From contig NZ_JACHEO010000012.1 of NCBI RefSeq assembly GCF_014201505.1, positions 1 to 64,000 of the forward strand: a stretch of DNA of 64,000 bases, written 5' to 3'. Both the position numbers and the translations under genes were made by a program. The stretch is from Desulfoprunum benzoelyticum. Its GTDB lineage: Bacteria > Desulfobacterota > Desulfobulbia > Desulfobulbales > Desulfocapsaceae. The notes below the pieces were generated by a model. It worked only from the letters and a program-made list of their open reading frames with translations. It was not told the DNA's origin and did no database searches. This document shows, one piece after another, positions 16,582 to 23,927 of the stretch (its first letter is position 1; every line of letters begins with the position of its first letter).

Positions 16582-17480
16582 GCCATCCCCAAGGCCTCCT
16601 GCAGTGCCGGCAACATCCTGCGGACACAACCTTTCCCCTCGGCGATGGCCTCATTGGCGCGGTAAAACTCCAATAAACCGATATGGGACAGTCGCGGTGA
16701 CAGCAGAATGTCAGGCGGATCTCCAGCCATCCGGCTCCTGGTGATTCTGTCCTGCGTGATATTGACCGAGGCGGCGATGGCCTCGAACAGGTTGGGCGGT
16801 TGGACATCGACCTTTGCCGGCGCAAACAGCGAGGCCGTATACTCCGTCACCAGATTCGTCAATTTCTCAACAACACCTTGATTTTCCTCTTTTTTAAGAG
16901 GGTTTCCAGGTCTTTTGAAATGTTTTCCGACAATATCGCCATTCAAATTGACTGCGATGACAATGTCCGCACCCAAGGCCCGGCAGACGGAAACGGGAAC
17001 CGGATTGACCAGGCCGCCATCGACAAGCCACGTGTTGTTGTTGCGGATCGCCGGGAAGAGACCGGGCAATGAGATCGACGACCAGACCGCCTCGAGCAGC
17101 GGCCCTTTCGTCAACCACACCTCCCTGCCGGTTTCCAGTTCCGTTGCCACCGCGGCATACTGTCTTGCCAGGTCCTCGATCAACGCCTCGTCGCTCGCCA
17201 CGTATTCATTCAGGAAATGATGCAGCCGCTCCTTGTTCACGAAACCATTGAGGGAATGGTTGATCTCGAAGAATCTGGCGGTCTCAAATTTCGTCAGCGA
17301 ACAGACCCAGGACTCCAGCTTATCGAGGGTGTCGGACACATACGCGGCGCCGACCAATGAACCGATCGACGTGCCGCAGACGATATCGGGCTCGATTCCC
17401 AGTTCGATCAGAGCGCTCATGACCCCAATATGAGCCCAACCACGGGAAGATCCACTGCCGAGGGCCAAACCGATTTTCAT
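16578..17480 (-). CDS. Patatin-like phospholipase (RssA/NTE type)
   Basis: A 300-residue cytoplasmic serine hydrolase. The oxyanion loop GSGSSRGWAHIG, nucleophile elbow GTSIGS and the catalytic DGGLVNPVPV Asp motif make a complete Ser-Asp dyad. The RssA subgroup acts on lipid acyl esters, with natural substrates poorly defined. The start at 17480 (MKIGLALGSG) is set by GGAG six bases upstream; the frame extends to 17804 without support. Its stop overlaps the end of the convergent ATPase-like gene by four bases. Confidence 0.92.
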   Translation of the reverse strand: MKIGLALGSGSSRGWAHIGVMSALIELGIEPDIVCGTSIGSLVGAAYVSDTLDKLESWVCSLTKFETARFFEINHSLNGFVNKERLHHFLNEYVASDEALIEDLARQYAAVATELETGREVWLTKGPLLEAVWSSISLPGLFPAIRNNNTWLVDGGLVNPVPVSVCRALGADIVIAVNLNGDIVGKHFKRPGNPLKKEENQGVVEKLTNLVTEYTASLFAPAKVDVQPPNLFEAIAASVNITQDRITRSRMAGDPPDILLSPRLSHIGLLEFYRANEAIAEGKGCVRRMLPALQEALGMA

Positions 17481-17964
17481 TTCATACTCCATTGAAGAGA
17501 CTGCAACTCTCTGGTCGCACCGCCGTCGCCTCCGGTTCGTGCTGTCACCACGTCGAGGGCCGTCGGCACCATGTCCCGGCAGGGCCCGCCCCCTGACGAA
17601 TCCCCCCGGCTGATAGTATACGTGGCGGCAGGCGCGTCTACCAGCACCTAATACCGATTTTCGACCATTTCCGGCCACTGCCGCGAAAAATAACGTCAGC
17701 ATTCTTCTCTCAATCCGATTTGGCGAATAATCGAGGTTGCCCTTGCCAAACCAGGTCTTATTGTCCAAACTATACTCATGTAAAATTTCCGGGAATGGCT
17801 GCACCGGATGGCCACTGCCATGGTATGCGGTTACCGATGCAGCAGGGCGTATTCAGAATGCAGCGCCACATTTATGTTGTCGCCTTTTTTCACTGTTCCG
17901 ATCGCTTGGAGATCGGCCAGTTTTCCGCAATCCGGCGGATTGAAAAAGTAAAGGGAGAACAGCC
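17481..17964. other. Intergenic stretch, no convincing gene
   Basis: About 480 bases between the divergent patatin and 63-residue genes. It contains only chance frames. AT-rich sequence around 17745-17800 (including TATACT and TAAAAT) may hold a rightward promoter, but I cannot pair a -10 with a good -35. Confidence 0.4.
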
Positions 17965-18156
17965 ATGGGATACGATGAACTGAAAGCCGCCGTACTGAAT
18001 CTTGAGCAGAGCCAGCAGAAACAGCTTGTCATGGAGGTGCTGACGCAACTCCTGCCCAAAGTATGCAACGACGAAGCCTGTCTCGATCAACTCCGGAATT
18101 TTGTCGATGAGGAGACCATCCGCTCCTACCGGGAGCAGCACATGGACAGCGTATAA
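17965..18156 (+). CDS. Small helical protein, unrecognised (63 aa)
   Basis: ATG 17965 follows GGAGAACAGCC. The 63 residues are almost wholly helix-forming and charged (YDELKAAVLNLEQSQQKQLVMEVL), with two cysteines near the middle (KVCNDEACLDQL). No signal or membrane segment is present. A long hairpin starts 14 bases after the stop. The good ribosome site and coding-like composition support a real gene; no family is recognised. Confidence 0.6.
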   Translation: MGYDELKAAVLNLEQSQQKQLVMEVLTQLLPKVCNDEACLDQLRNFVDEETIRSYREQHMDSV

Positions 18157-18170
18157 GGGGTACGCTGCAG

Positions 18171-18217
18171 GCGGGGAAGACCTCGTGGCGCCGACCCCGG
18201 CCACGAAGCTTCCCCGC
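18171..18217 (+). terminator. Long hairpin after the 63-aa gene
   Basis: GCGGGGAAG (18171-18179) pairs with CTTCCCCGC (18209-18217), and an inner stem TCGTGGC/GCCACGA (18183-18189 and 18200-18206) extends it to 16 pairs with a 10-base loop. No T run follows, so it could instead be a stabilising or processing structure. Confidence 0.5.
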
Positions 18218-18508
18218 AACGAACGGATGCCGCCCAGAAGGTCGATTGCAGGCGGCAACCGGCATCGCCAACGAGTTACACCTTCTCCACCGCCGTCGGA
18301 CCGTGTAGTTCGACAGGCGGACGCCAACCGGGTAACAATCTGAGTTTTCTCAATCCCATAGAAAAAAAACGAAGTACCTCTATTGCGGATACTTCAACGG
18401 CCTGATAGCCTGCATCCAGGAGACAGGGGTCAGGACGGAACAGGCCTGGTCCCCGATCAAGAGTTCACCGACCTCAAGGACGAGGAGTGACATCCGTCAT
18501 CCCGCTGT
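18218..18508. other. Intergenic stretch, nothing recognised
   Basis: With the hairpin and promoter around it this makes about 500 bases without a gene. A short frame around 18360-18505 has no start codon and no recognisable product. No RNA gene is evident. Confidence 0.35.
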
Positions 18509-18538
18509 TTGACAGCGTGTAGTGGACACTGCTATTGT
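18509..18538 (+). promoter_or_regulatory. Sigma-70 promoter for the AMP-ligase gene
   Basis: TTGACA (18509-18514) and TATTGT (18533-18538) are separated by 18 bases. Predicted start of transcription is near 18545, about 110 bases before the ATG at 18654. Confidence 0.6.
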
Positions 18539-18653
18539 TCCCGGCAAGATTTCTCACGCCGTCGTTCATCATCTGACAGGTCTTCGGCGGCTGTTGCAAT
18601 GGTCTGTTTCCAGGCAGCGGATAATTGAACCGAAATACAACAAGGAGGTGCGC

Positions 18654-20201
18654 ATGGCTCTGTCGGATTTTACCTACTACCGCGTCATCAGCCGGAATGC
18701 CGCACTGTACGGCAACAAGCCGGCCTGGCATGAGGCCGAAAGCGGCAGGTTCGCTTCCTTTCGGGAAATCAGGGAGATGACCGACAAACTGGCCGCCGGG
18801 CTCAGGGCGGCAGGGATCGGCAAAGGCGACCGGATCGGCGTCGTCGGCAAGAACAGTCTGGAATATTTCCTGCTATACGGCGCCACCGCCGCCCTCGGGG
18901 CGGTCATGCTGCCGATCAACTGGCGGCTGTCGGCCGGCGAGATCCGCTTCAACCTCGACGACGGCCAGGCCAAGATCGTGTTCACCGATCAGGAGTTCGA
19001 GAAGATCATCGGCGAAATCAAGGACGGCCTGCCAACCGTCGAACACTATCTTTCTCTTTCGGATCACGGCACCGCCCTTCCTCCCTTTTCAAGCCTGTCG
19101 ATCCCAGCCGCCGACTTCGAACCCGAGGACATCCCGGCCGACAGCGATTTCGTCATCATCCATACCGCCGCCGTCGCCGGCCGCCCCCGAGGCGCGATGC
19201 TCAGCCACGCCAATATCGTCCTCTCCAGCCTCGAGTTGATCCGGGCGATGGCACTGAGCGACGACGATGTCCACCTCAACCTCCTGCCCCTGTTCCACGT
19301 CGGCGGACTGTTCATGACGATCAGCTCCTTCCATGCCGGGGCATCCTGCCTGAACATGGCGAAATTCGACGCCGCCGCCGCCGTCGACCTGATCAGCGGC
19401 CAAAACGCGTCGGTGCTGTTCGATTTCGCCCCGATCCTCGGGGCGATACTCGAGCAGAGCCAGAAGTCGGGGAAAGACATCTCCGCGCTGCAAAAGGTCA
19501 TCGGCCTCGATTCGCCGGAGACCATCACCCGCTACCAGAGCAGCACGGGCGGCACCTTCTACAGCTTTTTCGGCCAGACCGAGACCTCCTGCCTGACCAC
19601 GGTCAGCCGTTACAACGACCGGCCGGGGTCGGCCGGCAGGCCGGTGCTCGCCGCCGAGGTCCGTCTCGTCGATGACGACGACCGGCCGGTCGGGGACGGC
19701 GAAACCGGGGAGATCGTGGTTCGGGGACCGATGATCTTCAAGGGGTATATCAACCTCCCGCAGGACACGGCCCAGACCTTCCGCAACAACTGGCACCACA
19801 CCGGTGACCTCGGCCGCTTCGATCGGGACGGCTTCCTCTTCTACATGGGGCGCAAACCCGACAAGGAACTGATCAAACCGGGCGGGGAAAACGTGTACCC
19901 GGCCGAGGTCGAGAACGCGATCCTGCTCCACCCGGCGATTGCCCGAACCGTGGTCTTCGGCGTTCCCGACCCGAAATGGAAGGAGGGAATCAAGGCGGTC
20001 TGCGAACTCAAGGACGGTTGCCGTCTCACCGCCCGGGAGCTGATCGAGTTCGTCGGCGAAAAGATCGCCCGCTACAAGAAACCGCAGTATGTGGAATTTG
20101 TCGACGCGATGCCGCTACTGACGAACGGAGCCCCCGACCGGAAACAGGTCAAGCTGCTCTTTTCATCGCCGGATGCCACTCCGGACCAGCAGTCCCGGTA
20201 A
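18654..20201 (+). CDS. Acyl-CoA synthetase-like AMP-ligase with altered motifs
   Basis: A 515-residue member of the ANL (acyl/aryl-CoA synthetase) superfamily, which adenylates carboxylates and transfers them to CoA. Most core motifs fit: SFFGQTETSC (A5), HHTGDLGRFD (A7) and GRKPDKELIKPGGENVYPAEVE (A8). Two key motifs deviate. The A3 P-loop at residues 170-180 reads HTAAVAGRPRG instead of the TSGTTGxPKG pattern, and at A10 the adenylation Lys after Gly is Ala493 (TNGAPDRKQ). It may be inactive in adenylation or specialised for the thioester half-reaction; this is inference. AAGGAGGTG precedes ATG 18654. Confidence 0.88.
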   Translation: MALSDFTYYRVISRNAALYGNKPAWHEAESGRFASFREIREMTDKLAAGLRAAGIGKGDRIGVVGKNSLEYFLLYGATAALGAVMLPINWRLSAGEIRFNLDDGQAKIVFTDQEFEKIIGEIKDGLPTVEHYLSLSDHGTALPPFSSLSIPAADFEPEDIPADSDFVIIHTAAVAGRPRGAMLSHANIVLSSLELIRAMALSDDDVHLNLLPLFHVGGLFMTISSFHAGASCLNMAKFDAAAAVDLISGQNASVLFDFAPILGAILEQSQKSGKDISALQKVIGLDSPETITRYQSSTGGTFYSFFGQTETSCLTTVSRYNDRPGSAGRPVLAAEVRLVDDDDRPVGDGETGEIVVRGPMIFKGYINLPQDTAQTFRNNWHHTGDLGRFDRDGFLFYMGRKPDKELIKPGGENVYPAEVENAILLHPAIARTVVFGVPDPKWKEGIKAVCELKDGCRLTARELIEFVGEKIARYKKPQYVEFVDAMPLLTNGAPDRKQVKLLFSSPDATPDQQSR

Positions 20202-20333
20202 TGGACAGAAAACGTCGTGCCCCAGCCGCCACAGGCGGCGGCCGGAAAGGTGGAGCATCACATCAGATATCCAATATTCGGCGATGGTCTCCACCCTGCC
20301 GTCGCCACTGATTTCCGCAGGCCCATTGTCCCT

Positions 20334-20807
20334 ATGACTCCAGCCATCAATGCCGCCAGGAAGGCCAGGATCCGCTACACGATCCACCAGTACCCCCACG
20401 ATCCCGCCGCTGATTCCTACGGCCTCGAAGCCGCCGAAAAGCTGGGCGTTCCAGCGGCGCAGGTCTTCAAGACCCTGGTCGTCAGCCTCGACGACGCCCT
20501 CGCCGTCGCCGTCGTCCCGGTGTCGGCGATGCTGAGCATGAAGCGCTTCGCCCGGGCGGCGGGGGCCAAGAAAGCGGACATGGCGGCGGCGGCCGAGGTG
20601 GAACGCGCCACCGGCTATGTTCTGGGCGGGGTCAGTCCCCTGGGCCAGAAGAAAAGGCTGCAGATCATTGTCGACGCCTCGGCCCAGTCCCTCGCCACGG
20701 TGTTCGTCAGCGCCGGCCGCCGGGGGCTGTCGCTCGAACTCCGCCCGACGGACCTGCAAGGCATGACCGGCGCCACCTTTGCGGCAATATGCCGGCACGA
20801 GCGCTAG
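20334..20807 (+). CDS. ybaK: YbaK/EbsC-type aminoacyl-tRNA deacylase
   Basis: A 157-residue protein of the YbaK/ProX fold that hydrolyses mischarged Cys-tRNA(Pro). Family features: an N-terminal HQYPHD strand, KTLVVSLDDALAVAVVP containing the conserved lysine, the KKADMAAAAEVERATGYVLGGVSPLG segment and the terminal FVSAGRRGLSLELRPTDL. Length is typical. The start chosen, ATG 20334, matches family N-termini; the frame to 20217 is not supported. It follows the AMP-ligase gene by 130 bases. Confidence 0.93.
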   Translation: MTPAINAARKARIRYTIHQYPHDPAADSYGLEAAEKLGVPAAQVFKTLVVSLDDALAVAVVPVSAMLSMKRFARAAGAKKADMAAAAEVERATGYVLGGVSPLGQKKRLQIIVDASAQSLATVFVSAGRRGLSLELRPTDLQGMTGATFAAICRHER

Positions 20808-20909
20808 AATCAACGTTGCAGTGAACCGTTGCCGATACTGGGCTTCCGACAGCACAACGGACCACAGCGCCGGCCTGCCGCGCCACCTGATCACCACACG
20901 GAGGACACC

Positions 20910-21416
20910 ATGCATATCTATGCCTTGCCGGGAATCAACCAGAAAACGGAAAAATGGGCCACCAACCTGCTGAAAGAGCTTGAAGGGCCGGACAGGACCA
21001 TGACCGTGCAGCATTACGCCCATTGGGATGGAGGGGGCGAGCAGTGTCTCGATTTGAAAGGTGAAATCGAGAGCCTGAACGGCCGCGACATCGACCTGCT
21101 GATCGCCAAGTCACTGGGAGTGATGATCGCCCTGATCGCCTGCGACAAGGGAATCATCGCTCCAAAGAAGATGGTTCTGATCGGCACCCCGGTCACCGGA
21201 TTCCGGGAAAAGGGCCTCGATCTGCGCCAGCTGGCGGCCGGTCCGGACATTCCCCTGCTCTTTATCCAGCAGGCCCAGGACATCGTCGGCTCCTGCGCCA
21301 GCCTGCGCCAGGAGATATCCGGCATGAAGGGGGCGGAGATCGTCGAAATTCCCGGCGATAACCACCAGTACAAGGATCTCAAGCTGCTCGCCCGCCATAT
21401 CAAGAAACTGTTGTAG
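20910..21416 (+). CDS. Alpha/beta-hydrolase fold protein (168 aa)
   Basis: A small, cap-less alpha/beta-hydrolase. The nucleophile region reads LLIAKSLGVMIAL (A-K-S-L-G, the G-x-S-x-G elbow with Ala first). The LFIQQAQDIVGS Asp strand and the C-terminal GDNHQYKD catalytic His complete a plausible triad. GGAGG lies about seven bases before ATG 20910. It begins about 100 bases after ybaK. Substrate unknown; the family includes small esterases. Confidence 0.8.
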   Translation: MHIYALPGINQKTEKWATNLLKELEGPDRTMTVQHYAHWDGGGEQCLDLKGEIESLNGRDIDLLIAKSLGVMIALIACDKGIIAPKKMVLIGTPVTGFREKGLDLRQLAAGPDIPLLFIQQAQDIVGSCASLRQEISGMKGAEIVEIPGDNHQYKDLKLLARHIKKLL

Positions 21417-21668
21417 ACCGGTGCTGCCCGACGGCAGGAAGGCCTGGAGGCGGATGCGCCCCGGCTGATTGGCCACCCCTTGCCTGACCGACCGTTTCTT
21501 CAGCCTGGTTCGACCAGCCGAGCGGACCTCTCATGCCAAAACGGCGCCATTGTTTGCGGAGGCAATCGAGATACTTGAAAATGTGCGAGAAAAACGGCAT
21601 ATTGGGTGATCTTTCCGACCCTCCGGCGGCTTCGGCGCAGAGCGATCCCCTTCGAACAAGGATGCGAA

Positions 21669-22373
21669 ATGACGGAATATACCAAAATTTTTAATGTTAT
21701 TGTCGCGGTTGACTCGACCTACATGAACGAATCGTTCTGGACCTCGGTCATCACCGACTACATGCCCTTTCTGGCCCAGTCTTTCCAGGAAATGGGGGCG
21801 GATGTCAGCAAACGCTTCGTCTGCATCACCCGCCAGGACGACGAGGCCAGGATCAATGCCAGCCTGAGGGTGATCCGGAAACACAGCGTTCTCCAGCAAT
21901 TCGCCGAAACGGTCAAGGGTAGCCCCTGCCCCTTCGACATCCCGGCCATCCTCCGCTTCGCCCTGGAGGAGGCCGAACAGACTCCCCTGCAAGGATTGAT
22001 CATCTTCGCCGCCAGTCAGCGACAGCCGGCCAAGGCGAAGGCCCTGGAGAACGAGATCCGCCCGCTGGCCCAGCGCTTGAAAGCGCTGGGGGTGACGACC
22101 TTCATCTTCGACAGCGCCGACGAACACAATCTGGTTTCCTCGCATATCAGCGGGATGTTCGGCAAGACCGCGCTGTGGGCCAATGGCATGCATGTCTCGT
22201 TCCACTCGGGAAACCTGCGGGTCATGTACGAATACATGAAGCTTATCGGCCCCGTGGTCGCCGCCGATCTCGGCGCCTTGAAAAGGCAATCGGGGGACCT
22301 GATAACGGTCCACGGCAAACATCTGTTCAGGAAATGCCTCATGCGGCTCGACCCGGGGGCGAAAAAGGGCTGA
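21669..22373 (+). CDS. Hypothetical protein (234 aa), unrecognised
   Basis: The opening strand FNVIVAVDSTYMNESFW, a helix, then RFVCITRQDDE and GLIIFAASQRQ resemble the alternating strands and helices of a Rossmann-like or vWA-like fold, but no complete MIDAS motif (DxSxS) is seen. The central LENEIRPLAQRLKALGVTTFIFD segment supports such a fold. AAGGA lies upstream of ATG 21669. It precedes the P-loop-like gene by 75 bases on the same strand, so the two may work together. Function unknown. Confidence 0.65.
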   Translation: MTEYTKIFNVIVAVDSTYMNESFWTSVITDYMPFLAQSFQEMGADVSKRFVCITRQDDEARINASLRVIRKHSVLQQFAETVKGSPCPFDIPAILRFALEEAEQTPLQGLIIFAASQRQPAKAKALENEIRPLAQRLKALGVTTFIFDSADEHNLVSSHISGMFGKTALWANGMHVSFHSGNLRVMYEYMKLIGPVVAADLGALKRQSGDLITVHGKHLFRKCLMRLDPGAKKG

Positions 22374-22448
22374 ATTCGGGGGTGCGGATTTTGCCGCCGC
22401 AGAGCCACGGCCGGATTGAACGGCGTCCTGAGAACAAAGGAGGAAGAC

Positions 22449-22892
22449 GTGAATGCCTATCTGATCATTGGTGAGCCGGGAACGCGGAAGTCATCACTGC
22501 TGCGCAGTCTCACCGGCTGTTTCAACCGGAACTACCGGGATATCGAACTGCTTGACGGCACGACGATCAAGCTCTATGCCCGGGTTTCGACCCTGCAGGA
22601 ATCGAAGACGAACGCCAGGGATTTCATCGCCGAGGTCGCAAAGCGGGACTGCCCCAACGTCATTTTCAGCCTGTTGCCGGACCCGAATCCACTGTTTCCG
22701 ATTCCCTATCCGGATGCCCAGAGCTACATCGACACCTTCCTCGAGGCCGGCTGGCATTTCGTCCGTACAGCAGTGGTCGGCGTCCATCCGATCAGTCCGA
22801 CCATTCCGCACGTCGCTCATTTTCCCCGGGCCGCCTCGCAGCCGATCAATATCGTTGCCAGGAACATCCGGGCTCATTTCGAGTGGTACTGA
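22449..22892 (+). CDS. P-loop-like protein with variant Walker A (147 aa)
   Basis: The product starts with a strand and loop AYLIIGEPGTRKSSLLRSLTG: residues 8-15 read GEPGTRKS, a Walker A motif (GxxxxGKS) with Arg in place of the last Gly. The next strand, IELLDGTTIKLYARVST, and VIFSLLPDPNP fit a small NTPase core. No clear Walker B is visible. The GTG at 22449 is preferred because AAAGGAGG stands five bases upstream; a TTG at 22416 is an alternative. The partner is probably the 234-residue protein upstream. Confidence 0.65.
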   Translation: MNAYLIIGEPGTRKSSLLRSLTGCFNRNYRDIELLDGTTIKLYARVSTLQESKTNARDFIAEVAKRDCPNVIFSLLPDPNPLFPIPYPDAQSYIDTFLEAGWHFVRTAVVGVHPISPTIPHVAHFPRAASQPINIVARNIRAHFEWY

Positions 22893-23082
22893 TGCACCGC
22901 TTGCCTTCGAGTGATTCCAGCCAGTATCTGCCGGCGGCGCAACTACCTGCCGACGATACGATCCTCGGCGGCAATACACCAGACATAGAGACGGACCGGA
23001 ACGTTCCATCCCCGGGGTACCGGTACCGGTCACTTCGACTTGACCGTCACGGCCACGACAAGACGATGAGGCGGGCCCGGAG

Positions 23083-23862
23083 ATGAACAGGTGTATGCCT
23101 CTGCTCCTGCTCATCATCCAGACCCTGGCGTTGGTTGAAACCGGACTCGGCTGCGAGATTCGGGTCAGGGTGCCGGAAAACAACGCCTATGCGCCCTTTT
23201 ACATGCAGGACGATTCCGGCCGCTGGAGCGGCCTGAGCATCGATCTTGCCCAGGCCCTGCTCGACGAGGCCGGTTGCACCCCGGTCTACGTCCCCTTGCC
23301 CTTCTCGCGCGGCATCTATTCCCTCAAGACGGGTGGAATCGACGTGATGCTCAACTTGTCGATAACCGAGGAAAGAAGGTCATTCCTGACCTTCATAGGT
23401 CCGCAACTCGACGATACCGTGCTCTTCGTCACCAGAAAAGACACACCGTTTCCCATTGTTTCCCTGGACGATTTGAAAAAACTACCGGCAGCGGTGGGGA
23501 TCGAACGAGGCAAGCTCTACGGTGTCGAATTCGAACGCCTGCGGCAGTCCGACCCGGATTTCAGGAACAAACTGGAGGAGGTCAACGAGATCGATCTCAA
23601 CGCCAGAAAGCTGGCGCTTGGCCGCATCAGCGGCTTTATCAGCTACAGCTACAACGTCACGCATCTGCTCCGCACCAATCCCCTCTATAGAGACTTCAGG
23701 ATACATCCTTTTATCGTCAGCCGGGACTGGGTCTATGTCGGGGTATCGAAAAAAGCGGTGCCACCCGGCCTGGAAAACAGAATCCGGGACGCCTATGACC
23801 GGGCCACTGCCAAAGGCTCGTTCGAGGCAATCCGCAAAAAATACGTCATGGGGCCGGACTGA
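23083..23862 (+). CDS. Periplasmic solute-binding protein (SBP family 3-like)
   Basis: A 259-residue exported protein: signal peptide about residues 1-23, then the family-3 solute-binding domain (IRVRVPENNAYAPFYMQDDSGRWSGLSIDLAQALL, GGIDVMLNLSITEERRSFLTF, GVSKKAVPPGLENRI). No ABC permease or ATPase is adjacent. It converges on the hybrid kinase, which carries the same kind of domain, so a free receptor or sensory role is as likely as transport. The ligand cannot be read from the sequence. Confidence 0.88.
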   Translation: MNRCMPLLLLIIQTLALVETGLGCEIRVRVPENNAYAPFYMQDDSGRWSGLSIDLAQALLDEAGCTPVYVPLPFSRGIYSLKTGGIDVMLNLSITEERRSFLTFIGPQLDDTVLFVTRKDTPFPIVSLDDLKKLPAAVGIERGKLYGVEFERLRQSDPDFRNKLEEVNEIDLNARKLALGRISGFISYSYNVTHLLRTNPLYRDFRIHPFIVSRDWVYVGVSKKAVPPGLENRIRDAYDRATAKGSFEAIRKKYVMGPD

Positions 23863-23927
23863 GGTCGACGGCGCGTCGCAAACACCGGATGACCGCCCGG
23901 AAACGCCTCACGATCCCCTGCCGTCTC

